Positions 1-7,187 of a stretch of 17,111 nucleotides of DNA are shown in pieces; within the stretch, counting starts at the first letter, position 1, and each line of letters begins with the position of its first letter. This stretch comes from Fluviibacter sp964604465 (lineage in GTDB: Bacteria; Pseudomonadota; Gammaproteobacteria; Burkholderiales; Rhodocyclaceae). A program made the position numbers and the translations under genes. The notes beneath the pieces are model-generated. The model saw only the letters and a program-made list of their open reading frames with translations, was not told where the DNA came from and did no database searches. The stretch is from the NCBI GenBank assembly GCA_964604465.1, contig CAZRYZ010000025.1, positions 1 to 17,111 of the forward strand, written 5' to 3'.

Positions 1-63
1 GAAGTGTTCGTCGCCAAGCTGGATCGGCAAGGTATTCCAAAAATGACCAACAAACGCCCGTGA
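1..63 (+). CDS. 3' end of an unidentified gene (partial)
   Basis: An open frame enters from the left edge and ends at a TGA at 61-63, leaving 20 codons. The visible C-terminus (VFVAKLDRQG, then a basic tail ending NKRP) is too short to place in a family. A short hydrophobic strand followed by a polar tail would fit the last strand of a small thioesterase, but this is only a guess. The gene converges on glmS with 31 bp between the stop codons. I infer coding status only from the open frame running into the edge and the sensible spacing to glmS; the protein itself is not recognised. Confidence 0.5.
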   Translation, partial: EVFVAKLDRQGIPKMTNKRP

Positions 64-78
64 GGATCACTGTGGGCG
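55..78. terminator. Bulged hairpin between convergent stops, possible terminator for glmS
   Basis: CGCCC (55-59) pairs with GGGCG (74-78) and GTGA (60-63) pairs with TCAC (67-70), with a GGA loop and a TGT bulge at 71-73. The left arm contains the stop codon of the upstream gene. Read in the glmS direction, the hairpin is followed by an interrupted T-rich stretch corresponding to A-rich 39-54. The T run is broken and the stem is bulged, so this is only a weak Rho-independent terminator candidate. No better one is visible for either gene. Confidence 0.3.
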
Positions 79-94
79 CTTGAGCAATTCAGCC

Positions 95-1924
95 CTATTC
101 CACCGTCACCGACTTGGCGAGGTTACGCGGCTTATCTACGTCCGTACCCTTAGCCAGCGCCGTGTGATAAGACAGCAGCTGTAGCGGCACGGTATGGACG
201 ATGGGCGAGAGGCTACCGGCATGATCCGGCACGCTGATCACATGCACGCCGTCTTCTGATTTAAAGCCCGTGTTGGCATCGGCCAGCACAAAGAGCTCTC
301 CACCCCGCGCCTTCACTTCCTGCAGGTTGCTCTTGAGCTTTTCCAAGAGCTGGTTGTTGGGCGCCACCGAGATCACCGGCATGTCTTTGTCGACAAGCGC
401 CAGTGGGCCGTGTTTGAGTTCGCCAGCGGCATAGGCCTCAGCGTGGATGTAGGTGATCTCTTTAAGCTTGAGTGCACCTTCGAGGGCGATGGGGTAATGC
501 ACGCCACGACCGAGGAAAAGTGCATGGTGTTTGTCGGCAAACCGATGTGCCCAGTCTTTGATCTGCGGTTCGAGCTCCAGCACGGAGGTAATGGCTGCGG
601 GCAGATGGCGAAGATCCGAGACGAGGCTAGCCAGATACTCCTGGCTGACGCTGCCCTTGACCTTGGCGAGCACCAGGGTCAGCACATAGAGCGCGGCGAG
701 TTGAGTCGTGAAGGCTTTGGTTGAGGCGACGCCGATCTCTGGGCCAGCATGGGTCAGGAAGCGCAGCGGGCAGGCCCGGATGATGGCCGATTCCGGCACA
801 TTACAGATGGCCAGCGCGTGCGGCATGCCCAGATCCTGAGCATGCTTGAGCGCAGCTAGGGTGTCTGCCGTTTCGCCCGATTGGGAGATGGCGATGACCA
901 GCGTACGCGGATCCGGCACGCTGTCCCGATAGCGATATTCGCTAGCGACTTCAACGCTGGTCGGCAGTTTGGCCAGACCCTCGAGCCAGTAACGCGCGGT
1001 GAGGCCAGCATGGTAGCTCGTACCGCAAGCCAGTATCAGAATGCGGTCGATGTCTTTGAATATCTCTTCGGCTTTGGCACCGAACCAACCGGCCTGAACA
1101 GTCTGGGTGCCTCCCAGCATATCCAGCGTATTGATGATGGCACCGGGCTGTTCGAAAATTTCTTTCTGCATGTAATGCTCATAGGGACCTAACTCAACCG
1201 CATCGGCTGAAAGCAAGGACTCAACCTCTTCACGCCAGACGGGGGTGCCATCCTGACGGGTGATATCAACATGCTCGGGCGTGAGGACGGCAACATCGCC
1301 GTTCTCGAGGTAGACCATACGGCGGGTGACCTGCAGCAGCGCTGCCGTATCCGAGGCCGCATAGTTGGCATCATCAGCGAGGCCCAGGACAAGGGGGGAG
1401 CCTTCTCGGGCAACGATGGTGGTGTACGGGTTATCCTGCTGGATCACGCCTATGGCGTAAGCACCAACGAGGCGGGTACAGGCGGCACGCACGGCACTCA
1501 CCAGATCGGGCGCAGTAGCTAGATTCTGGTGCACAAGATGCGCGATGACCTCGGTATCGGTATCCGAGGTGAATTCGTAACCGGCAGCTTTGAGCTCAGT
1601 ACGCAGTGCTTCGTGGTTTTCGATAATGCCGTTATGCACGACGGCCAGGCCATTCGAGATATGCGGGTGGGCATTGCGCTCGCAAGGGGCACCATGCGTC
1701 GCCCAACGGGTATGAGCGATGCCGGTTTCACCGCTGAGGTGCTGCTTCTCGGTTTCGGCGGTCAGGTCGGCCACGCGGCCGGCAGATCGGACTCGCACCA
1801 GACCGTTACCATTGAGCACGGCAACACCGGCCGAGTCATAGCCCCGGTATTCCAGTTTGCGCAGACCTTCCAGTAGAACACCGACAATGTTTTTATGCCC
1901 AACCGCAGCGACAATACCGCACAT
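95..1924 (-). CDS. glmS: Glutamine--fructose-6-phosphate aminotransferase (isomerizing)
   Basis: This enzyme converts fructose-6-phosphate and glutamine to glucosamine-6-phosphate and glutamate, the first committed step toward UDP-GlcNAc for peptidoglycan and LPS, in the cytosol. The 609-residue product matches the E. coli length. It starts MCGIVAAVG, so Cys2 becomes the N-terminal nucleophile of the class II glutamine amidotransferase domain (about residues 2-220) after Met removal. Two SIS sugar-isomerase domains follow, with CGTSYHAGL near residue 300, SQSGETADT near 350 and a late GRGVHYPIALEGALKLKE block. The C-terminus AKSVTVE is typical. The open frame extends 22 codons further upstream, but only the ATG at 1924 puts the cysteine at position 2, and it has TTGGAG 8 nt upstream. 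No glmS ribozyme is apparent. The gene is divergent from cysK and probably monocistronic. Confidence 0.97.
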   Translation of the reverse strand: MCGIVAAVGHKNIVGVLLEGLRKLEYRGYDSAGVAVLNGNGLVRVRSAGRVADLTAETEKQHLSGETGIAHTRWATHGAPCERNAHPHISNGLAVVHNGIIENHEALRTELKAAGYEFTSDTDTEVIAHLVHQNLATAPDLVSAVRAACTRLVGAYAIGVIQQDNPYTTIVAREGSPLVLGLADDANYAASDTAALLQVTRRMVYLENGDVAVLTPEHVDITRQDGTPVWREEVESLLSADAVELGPYEHYMQKEIFEQPGAIINTLDMLGGTQTVQAGWFGAKAEEIFKDIDRILILACGTSYHAGLTARYWLEGLAKLPTSVEVASEYRYRDSVPDPRTLVIAISQSGETADTLAALKHAQDLGMPHALAICNVPESAIIRACPLRFLTHAGPEIGVASTKAFTTQLAALYVLTLVLAKVKGSVSQEYLASLVSDLRHLPAAITSVLELEPQIKDWAHRFADKHHALFLGRGVHYPIALEGALKLKEITYIHAEAYAAGELKHGPLALVDKDMPVISVAPNNQLLEKLKSNLQEVKARGGELFVLADANTGFKSEDGVHVISVPDHAGSLSPIVHTVPLQLLSYHTALAKGTDVDKPRNLAKSVTVE

Positions 1925-1958
1925 GAATCCGGCTCCAACAACGAAAACTATTTGCGCA

Positions 1959-1964
1959 ATTATA
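1959..1964 (-). promoter_or_regulatory. Probable -10 element of the glmS promoter
   Basis: On the minus strand this reads TATAAT, a perfect sigma70 -10 hexamer. It would place the transcription start near 1952 and give glmS a leader of about 27 nt. The hexamer expected 17 bp upstream (CCGTGC) does not resemble TTGACA, so the promoter would be weak or activator-dependent unless the start lies elsewhere. The call rests on the exact -10 match and its suitable distance from the start codon. Confidence 0.5.
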
Positions 1965-1966
1965 CC

Positions 1967-1980
1967 GGTGCCCGGGCACC
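1967..1980. promoter_or_regulatory. 14-bp perfect palindrome in the glmS promoter spacer, possible operator
   Basis: GGTGCCCGGGCACC equals its own reverse complement. It sits 2 bp upstream of the glmS TATAAT and almost fills the region expected between -35 and -10, a classic place for a repressor or MerR-type regulator. About one perfect 14-bp palindrome is expected by chance in a window of this size, so the location rather than the symmetry alone makes it a candidate. The regulator is unknown. Confidence 0.4.
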
Positions 1981-1986
1981 CGCACG

Positions 1987-2000
1987 GCATAAACTTATGC
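1987..2000. repeat. Short inverted repeat in the glmS-cysK intergenic region
   Basis: GCATAA (1987-1992) and TTATGC (1995-2000) form 6-bp perfect arms separated by AC. The element lies about 88 bp upstream of the cysK start and just upstream of the glmS promoter. It could be a half-site pair for a regulator of either gene. The arms are short and chance occurrence is plausible. Confidence 0.3.
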
Positions 2001-2087
2001 AGATCGGTTCTACTCGGGGTCTAGGCTCTGGCGCCTTCTTTGCGGATAATCGCCGGATTGCATTTCAAGATAACCCCGAGGTTCACC

Positions 2088-3020
2088 ATGCGTATCGCCA
2101 ATGACATTACTGCCCTGATTGGGAACACCCCGCTTGTCCGCCTTAACCGCCTGACCGAAGGCGCCAAGGCTAGCGTCATTGCCAAGCTTGAGTACTTCAA
2201 CCCCTCGCACAGCGTCAAGGATCGGATCGGGGTTGCCATGATTAACGCTGCCGAGCAGGCCGGACTGATCAAACCGGACACCGTGATCGTCGAGCCAACC
2301 AGCGGCAACACCGGAATTGCCCTGGCTTTCGTCTGTGCTGCGCGGGGTTACAAACTGGTGCTCACCATGCCGGAGACGATGTCAAAAGAGCGTCGCGCCT
2401 TGCTTCGTGCCTACGGGGCCGAACTGATCCTGACACCGGGTCCCGAGGGCATGGGGGGCGCCATTAAGAAAGCAGAAGAGCTCGTAACCGCCAACCCGAA
2501 TTACTTCATGCCGCAGCAGTTCAAGAACCCGGCCAACCCGGAGATCCACCGCCAGACCACCGCCGAAGAGCTCTGGCGCGACACCGATGGTCAAGTCGAC
2601 ATCGTGGTAGCCGGCGTGGGTACAGGTGGCACCATTACCGGCATCGCCGAAGTGCTCAAGGCCCGCAAGCCGGGCTTCCAGGCCATTGCCGTCGAGCCGG
2701 ATGCCTCACCCGTGCTTTCAGGCGGCCAGAAAGGGCCGCATCCCATTCAAGGCATTGGTGCTGGCTTTGTGCCAGATGTGCTGAATACGGGCATCGTTGA
2801 CGAGGTGATCCGCGTCAAGAACGAGGATGCCTTTGCCATGGCACAGCGCGCCGCCAAGGAAGAAGGTCTGCTCGTTGGCATTTCATCGGGCGCATCGTTA
2901 TGGGCCGCGCTGGAAGTCGCCCGCCGCCCCGAGAACGCCGGCAAGCTGATTGCCGTCATTATTCCGTCCTTCGGCGAACGCTACCTGAGTACAGCACTCT
3001 TTGCCGGACTGACGGACTAA
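2088..3020 (+). CDS. cysK: Cysteine synthase A (O-acetylserine sulfhydrylase)
   Basis: This PLP enzyme joins O-acetylserine and sulfide to give cysteine, the last step of assimilatory sulfate reduction. The 310-residue product is the usual length. PLP Lys44 lies in NPSHSVKDR (38-46), the substrate loop TSGNTG is at 71-76, and the phosphate-binding glycine loop GVGTGGTITG is at 176-185. The C-terminal IPSFGERYLST block, together with SHSVKDR rather than the GGSVKDR of CysM, favours the CysK type. An in-frame TTG at 2040 would add 16 residues, but the ATG at 2088 has GAGG 6 nt upstream and starts directly at the conserved fold (IANDITALIGNTPLV). Its TAA stop abuts the phasin stop with no intervening base. 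No CysB-type site could be assigned. Confidence 0.95.
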   Translation: MRIANDITALIGNTPLVRLNRLTEGAKASVIAKLEYFNPSHSVKDRIGVAMINAAEQAGLIKPDTVIVEPTSGNTGIALAFVCAARGYKLVLTMPETMSKERRALLRAYGAELILTPGPEGMGGAIKKAEELVTANPNYFMPQQFKNPANPEIHRQTTAEELWRDTDGQVDIVVAGVGTGGTITGIAEVLKARKPGFQAIAVEPDASPVLSGGQKGPHPIQGIGAGFVPDVLNTGIVDEVIRVKNEDAFAMAQRAAKEEGLLVGISSGASLWAALEVARRPENAGKLIAVIIPSFGERYLSTALFAGLTD

Positions 3021-3602
3021 CTACTTTCGACGGGCAGGCGCTTTTGGGGGCACTTTCGGGGTGCGTTGACCCGTCGTGGCCGTCACAGTCGCGTTGGCCA
3101 TGGTCGAGACACTTTCCTCGGCCACCTCGGTAAAACGCTCGACCGCGGCATTGAATCGTTCAAAGGCTTCACTGGTAGAGCGCATGGTCGATCGAATGGC
3201 GGCCACTGCCACTTCAGACCCGCCCATCGGCGTTGCCTGGGCAATCTGATTGGCCAGCTCGGTCATCGACGACATAAAGCCCGTGTACTGCGCCTCGATG
3301 AGCTGAACCGCATCCTCCTGAGCCACCGCCGAAATCTCGGCCAGACTTCGTGAATAACGTACGCCCTTCTCGATATGCGGCTTCGCCAAATGATGAGGCA
3401 GCGTAACCGCATCCTGGGCATTCTGCACTTCGAACATGCGCTGGGTGCCTTGAGCAAAGTCGACCATCACCTCGCGCACAGCATGCAGGTTCAACGCGGC
3501 CATGCGCTCGGCCGACAACAACGCTGTGTTGCCCACTGATACGAGGGCATTCACCGCCGCACGCTGAGCGGCAAACATGTCATCCAAATCAAATCCGGGC
3601 AT
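3021..3602 (-). CDS. Phasin family protein (polyhydroxyalkanoate granule-associated)
   Basis: Phasins are small amphipathic proteins that coat PHA storage granules and control their size and number. The 193-residue product has the expected pattern of the betaproteobacterial phasin family: an N-terminal helix with AAQRAAVNALVSVGNTALL and AERMAALNLHAVREVM (about residues 11-48), a long helical amphipathic middle, and a disordered tail rich in Thr, Pro, Ala, Lys and Arg (about 170-193). There is no signal peptide or transmembrane segment. The start is fixed by AAGGAG 6 nt before the ATG at 3602. Many such genomes carry several phasins, so I do not assign phaP1. It lies 102 bp downstream of the DUF2237 gene on the same strand, with an AT-rich palindrome between them. 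Its stop abuts the cysK stop. Confidence 0.9.
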   Translation of the reverse strand: MPGFDLDDMFAAQRAAVNALVSVGNTALLSAERMAALNLHAVREVMVDFAQGTQRMFEVQNAQDAVTLPHHLAKPHIEKGVRYSRSLAEISAVAQEDAVQLIEAQYTGFMSSMTELANQIAQATPMGGSEVAVAAIRSTMRSTSEAFERFNAAVERFTEVAEESVSTMANATVTATTGQRTPKVPPKAPARRK

Positions 3603-3687
3603 GGGTCACTCCTTCAACAATGGCGATGGCGATTGATTGAACGTTTTGATTTTATGCCAGAGTTTAACCAAATGCTATGCTAATCGC

Positions 3688-3702
3688 ATAATCTGAGATT
3701 AT
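3688..3702. promoter_or_regulatory. 15-bp palindrome upstream of the phasin gene, possible operator
   Basis: ATAATCT (3688-3694) and AGATTAT (3696-3702) are perfect 7-bp arms around a single G. The element lies in the 102-bp AT-rich gap before the phasin gene, 2 bp beyond the stop codon of DUF2237. Five T residues follow on the plus strand, but a 1-nt loop is too tight for an efficient terminator hairpin. An operator for phasin expression is the more attractive reading. It does not match any PhaR site I can recall. Confidence 0.35.
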
Positions 3703-3704
3703 TT

Positions 3705-4088
3705 TTAGAGGCGGACATTAAAGCGTTGCAATACGTCCAGGCTGACATGATCCAGCACCCGCTGGTTCGTGCTTTCCAGCACCACATGCGGCGCACAGCC
3801 CTCAGCCAGGGCATCGAGCCAGCGGCTCAGGCACAGGCACCACTGATCCCCTTCGGATAACCCCGGAAATTGCCACTCCGGCCTCGGGGTCGACAGGTCG
3901 TTTCCGCGCGACTTGCTGAACATCAGAAACTCATCGGTCATGACGGCACAAACCCAATGCGCCCCCAGATCCGTGTCCTCTGAACGACAGCAGCCATCAC
4001 GCATAAATCCGGTGAGCGGATCAAAGGAACACGGCACCAGCGGCTCCCCGAAAACGTTGCGATCTATTAGGTTGTCTCTTGTTGGCAT
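3705..4088 (-). CDS. DUF2237 family conserved protein of unknown function
   Basis: This 127-residue soluble protein matches the DUF2237 family over nearly its whole length: NVFGEPLVPCSFDPLTGF (11-28), RDGCC (30-34), the invariant-looking stretch VCAVMTDEFLMFSKSRGNDL (46-65), STPRPEWQFPGL (66-77), and GDQWCLCLSRW (80-90). Cys20, Cys33, Cys34, Cys47, Cys84 and Cys86 fall in the conserved blocks and suggest metal binding or a redox role, but no function is established to my knowledge. The ATG at 4088 has AAGGTG 4 nt upstream. The gene is divergent from DUF423, with 53 bp between starts, and may be co-transcribed with the downstream phasin gene. Confidence 0.9.
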   Translation of the reverse strand: MPTRDNLIDRNVFGEPLVPCSFDPLTGFMRDGCCRSEDTDLGAHWVCAVMTDEFLMFSKSRGNDLSTPRPEWQFPGLSEGDQWCLCLSRWLDALAEGCAPHVVLESTNQRVLDHVSLDVLQRFNVRL

Positions 4089-4141
4089 AATTCACCTTGC
4101 GTTACCTAAAGCGCATCCATTCTAAACTTGAAACTGGATCA

Positions 4142-4537
4142 ATGATGAATCCACCCCGCTGGCCACTATTGCTTGGCGCACTCCTGACAACACTCGCCAT
4201 CGCACTGGCGGCACTGGGCAGTCACGCCCTCCCCGATATCATGATCGATCCGGTTCGCGCGCATCGTTTCAACACGGCCCTCAGCCTGCATCAATTTAAC
4301 GCTCTGGGCCTGGTTCTCATGGGGTTGGCCTGCTTTGTCCGCCCCGGCAACCGGCTCTGGCGAATGGCCGCACTGATGCTGACTTCGGGCATCGTACTTT
4401 TTAGTGGCAACCTCTATCTCCTAGCCTTCACGCTAAAGACGCCCGCCACCTGGCTCACACCTCTGGGGGGCTTACTCCTGATGGCTGCCTGGCTGTGTTT
4501 TGCGCTAGGCGCCGTCCGGAAAGATCAGGGCTACTAG
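4142..4537 (+). CDS. DUF423 family inner-membrane protein
   Basis: This is a small hydrophobic protein of 131 residues with four predicted transmembrane helices, at roughly 8-28, 52-66, 75-96 and 103-123. The family signature is the AALGSHAL block after helix 1, followed by a FNTALSLHQFNALGLVLMG block, matching DUF423 (YgdD/YwdK-like) proteins. Their function is unknown. Two adjacent ATG codons (4142 and 4145) could start it. A weak GGA lies 6 nt before the second, so the true start is uncertain by one residue. A TTG at 4097 in the same frame is less likely because it adds a polar, basic leader. The stop is 8 bp from that of the convergent EamA gene. Confidence 0.88.
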   Translation: MMNPPRWPLLLGALLTTLAIALAALGSHALPDIMIDPVRAHRFNTALSLHQFNALGLVLMGLACFVRPGNRLWRMAALMLTSGIVLFSGNLYLLAFTLKTPATWLTPLGGLLLMAAWLCFALGAVRKDQGY

Positions 4538-4545
4538 GCGCAGCA

Positions 4546-5442
4546 CTACCGGCGTGCCAGTGCAACACCAGTCACAGCCACGCCCAGCCCCAGTAGCTGC
4601 ACGAACGTCAGTTGCTCGCCAAACAGGCCCCAGGCGATCACCACCGTCGTGGGGGGCACCAGATAGAAGAGACTGGCCACATTGACCGCCGTCCCTGAAC
4701 GGATCAAATGGTTCAACAGGCTGATTGCGCCGATCGATAAGACCAATACCAGCCAGCTCAGGGCAAAGATGAATTCGCCGGTCCATTCCACCTGCCATCC
4801 CTCCACCCACCAGGCCAGAGGGATCGTGACCAGCGCCGCCGCGCCAAACTGGATCACCGCACCCGAACGCCAGTCAAATTGGGGGCAGTAACGTTTCTGA
4901 TAGAGCGTGCCCAGCGTAATCCCGATCAGCGCCGTCAAAGCTGGCAGAACACCCCCCCAGCCGAAACCGCCTTCCAGGCGGACCGACAGCACCAGCACCG
5001 ACCCGATGAGCCCCAGTGCCAGTCCCAGCCACTGTCGCCCAACCACCCGCTCCCCCAACATGACCCCGGCCAGCAGTGCCGTTAAAAGAGGCTGCAGCCC
5101 AACGAGCAAGCTCACCACACCGGCCGGCAAGCCTTGGCTAATCGCAGTAAAAACGCCACCTAGATAAATGGCATGAATCAGCAGCCCCGCCACACACAGA
5201 TGCAGACACAATCGAAGCGTGCCCGGCCACTGAACACGTAAGGCCAGCGCCAGAACGCCCAGCATCAACACTAGTGCGATATAGCGCAACGACAAAAATG
5301 TCAGCGGGCTGGCATAAGGCAGGCCGTATTTCGCCCCGATAAAGCCGGTGCTCCACAGCAGGACGAACAGCAGTGGCAACAGCGGCAAAAACCGATGCAG
5401 GGTCTGGCGTGAACACCAGGTAAAAAGGGGCAACGAAGACAT
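4546..5442 (-). CDS. EamA/DMT-superfamily transporter
   Basis: The 298-residue product is strongly hydrophobic, with about ten transmembrane helices arranged as two EamA repeats (about 18-137 and 150-297). The opening LLWSTGFIGAKYGLPYASP is typical of the family, as is the second-repeat end VVIAWGLFGEQLTFVQLLGLGVAVTGV. Family members export amino acids, metabolites or drugs, and the substrate here cannot be deduced. The ATG at 5442 is the only upstream Met. The nearest Shine-Dalgarno-like AGGA is about 12 nt away, longer than ideal, so translation may be weak. It shares a 29-bp divergent gap with the MFS gene. Confidence 0.92.
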   Translation of the reverse strand: MSSLPLFTWCSRQTLHRFLPLLPLLFVLLWSTGFIGAKYGLPYASPLTFLSLRYIALVLMLGVLALALRVQWPGTLRLCLHLCVAGLLIHAIYLGGVFTAISQGLPAGVVSLLVGLQPLLTALLAGVMLGERVVGRQWLGLALGLIGSVLVLSVRLEGGFGWGGVLPALTALIGITLGTLYQKRYCPQFDWRSGAVIQFGAAALVTIPLAWWVEGWQVEWTGEFIFALSWLVLVLSIGAISLLNHLIRSGTAVNVASLFYLVPPTTVVIAWGLFGEQLTFVQLLGLGVAVTGVALARR

Positions 5443-5471
5443 GGGCGAATGTTATCCTGTCGGGACCCATC

Positions 5472-6686
5472 ATGCCCAACGCAACTACGTCCCCCCGCAG
5501 CGAACTTGAACCTGGCACACCCGCCTTTCGCCGCGCCAACTGGGCACTGATTCTGGGTGGTTTTGCCTGCTTCACGCTGCTTTATGGCACCCAACCCATC
5601 CTGCCGCAGTTCACCGATGCCTTTGCGATCTCACCGACCATGGCCAGCCTGGCGGTTTCTGCCGGCACCCTGACGCTATCGGTGCTCCTCATTCCGCTAA
5701 GCCTACTTTCCGATCAATTTGGTCGGGCGCCACTGATGAAAGCCGCGCTGCTTGGCGCCACCTTCTTCGCTGCCCTGTCGGCTTTGGCACCGGACTTCGA
5801 ATGGCTGGTGCTCTCACGCGCAGGCGTGGGGGCCTGCATCGCCGCCCTGCCAGCTGCAGCCATGGCCTACCTCGGCGAGGAAATTGCCCCGGGGGCACGC
5901 GCCCGGGTGATGGGTATGTACATTGCCGGCAATGCATTGGGGGGCATGTTCGGCCGCTTTTTATCGGCGCTGGTGACGCAATACAGCAGCTGGCATTACG
6001 GTCTAGCGGCGCTCGCCCTCATTGGCGCGGCCTGTACCTGGCTTTTCTGGCGGCTCCTGCCGCCGGCGCAACACTTTCAATCGCGTTCCATGGCGCCCAA
6101 GATCCTGTGGCAGGACATCATCCGGATCTACAAGGATCCGGGCTTACCCTGGCTCTTCACGACGGCCTTCCTCATCATGGGTGCCTTTGTCAGCATTTAT
6201 AACTATCTAGGCTTTCGCCTGAGCGAAGCCCCCTACTATCTGGGTCCTGCCGCCATCGGCGCCATCTTTCTTCTCTATGCCGTGGGGAGTGCCTCGTCAG
6301 CGCTGGCCGGACATCTGGTTGAGCGCTACGGGCGCGGGCGCATCATGCGCGCCATGATCATCGCTATGGGCATGGGCGTTTTAGCCACCCTCGACAGCCA
6401 TCTGATCACCATCATTCTGGGCTTGGCGGTTTTCACCTTCGGCTACTTTGCCACGCACGCCATTGCCAGCGGCTGGGTGGGCGCCCGAGCCGGCGAACGA
6501 CGCGGCCTGGTCTCGGCGCTGTACCTTTCGAGTTATTACCTGGGCAGCAGCTTTCTCGGGAGCACCTCGGGACCCCTCTGGACCTACTTTGCCTGGCCAG
6601 GCATGGTGGCCGGGCTCATGCTGTGTGTCTGCCTGGTCTTCTTGGTGGCAATCTACCTCAGCCGCCTTGAACACCAATCAAGCTAG
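5472..6686 (+). CDS. MFS transporter, YnfM-like efflux permease
   Basis: The 404-residue product has twelve predicted transmembrane helices. It resembles E. coli YnfM through most of its length: GTPAF at the N-terminus, LLYGTQPILPQF at helix 1, LSDQFGRAPLM for the MFS A-motif between helices 2 and 3, AYLGEEIAPGARARVMGMYI and GNALGGMFGR in the middle, and LYLSSYYLGSSFLGS near the end. Related proteins are proton-driven exporters (arabinose or drug efflux group), and the substrate is unknown. The ATG at 5472 has only a weak GGGA upstream. The start codons of this gene and the EamA gene are 29 bp apart, so their promoters must overlap or lie in each other's coding sequence. Its TAG overlaps the stop of the next, convergent gene. 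Confidence 0.92.
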   Translation: MPNATTSPRSELEPGTPAFRRANWALILGGFACFTLLYGTQPILPQFTDAFAISPTMASLAVSAGTLTLSVLLIPLSLLSDQFGRAPLMKAALLGATFFAALSALAPDFEWLVLSRAGVGACIAALPAAAMAYLGEEIAPGARARVMGMYIAGNALGGMFGRFLSALVTQYSSWHYGLAALALIGAACTWLFWRLLPPAQHFQSRSMAPKILWQDIIRIYKDPGLPWLFTTAFLIMGAFVSIYNYLGFRLSEAPYYLGPAAIGAIFLLYAVGSASSALAGHLVERYGRGRIMRAMIIAMGMGVLATLDSHLITIILGLAVFTFGYFATHAIASGWVGARAGERRGLVSALYLSSYYLGSSFLGSTSGPLWTYFAWPGMVAGLMLCVCLVFLVAIYLSRLEHQSS

Positions 6687-7105
6687 TTGGAAGGTCTGTA
6701 GACCCCCTCGACCGATTTCAATGCACCACGATCAATCGACGTCGTGCCGCAATGGCCTTTCAAACCTGAGACTTTCAAAGACTCCTTCTCATTGCGAAAC
6801 GTGAAGACACATTGACCATTTTCGTTCGCGTACAGAAACACGTTAGGATCATTCGTCCGCGTAGCCCATCCCCACAGGGTCATGCAGTCTTCCGGACCGT
6901 TAACACAGCCCTGCCCCGGTGTAATGTTTCCCGCCGAGAGACGAAAATTGAAACCCGCGTTCCCGAAACCCGTGATTTCAATCTGGGCATTCCTACCCTT
7001 GCTGAACTGACCCGAGAGGTTCGTTTCCAGCACGCCGGCACCAGCCACACCACTCACTAGCGCACCCGCCAGCGCCATTCCTGCAATCACACGCAACTTC
7101 GACAT
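6683..7105 (-). CDS. Secreted/periplasmic protein of unknown function with four cysteines
   Basis: I do not recognise this family. The 140-residue protein begins with a clear Sec signal peptide: basic MSKLR, a hydrophobic stretch, and a likely Ala-Gly-Ala cleavage site around residues 21-23. The mature part is about 117 residues with no transmembrane helix. Its four cysteines (67, 74, 99 and 119) suggest two disulfides in the periplasm. Aromatic- and glycine-rich segments (GFGNAGFNF, WGWATRTNDPNVF) hint at a small beta-rich fold. Two ATGs are adjacent; the second (7105) is preferred because AAGGA is then 5 nt away instead of 2. It ends overlapping the MFS stop within CTAG and is divergent from the lipoprotein gene. 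Confidence 0.75.
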   Translation of the reverse strand: MSKLRVIAGMALAGALVSGVAGAGVLETNLSGQFSKGRNAQIEITGFGNAGFNFRLSAGNITPGQGCVNGPEDCMTLWGWATRTNDPNVFLYANENGQCVFTFRNEKESLKVSGLKGHCGTTSIDRGALKSVEGVYRPSN

Positions 7106-7119
7106 CATCTTCCTTTCAG

Positions 7120-7138
7120 GCCAGACGCATGATCTGGC
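7120..7138. repeat. Inverted repeat between the secreted-protein and lipoprotein genes
   Basis: GCCAGA (7120-7125) and TCTGGC (7133-7138) are perfect 6-bp arms around a 7-bp centre. It lies in the divergent gap, about 15 bp from the secreted protein's start, within its probable 5' leader. It could be an operator or an mRNA hairpin near the ribosome-binding site. A chance origin is possible. Confidence 0.25.
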
Positions 7139-7187
7139 GGTTTATGCATTAAGCTAGCGCCATTCTAGATTGTTTTTCGGTACGACG

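Noticed and set aside
410..1192. Plus-strand open frames of about 100 codons opposite glmS
   Set aside because: GlmS conserved motifs occupy the opposite strand throughout, and these frames have no features of their own.
1925..1952. A glmS ribozyme or riboswitch in the glmS leader
   Set aside because: The probable leader is only about 27 nt, and the ribozyme is known from Gram-positive relatives; no such structure fits here.
2040..2087. TTG at 2040 as the cysK start
   Set aside because: The extra 16 residues are not part of the CysK fold, and the ATG at 2088 has a good Shine-Dalgarno.
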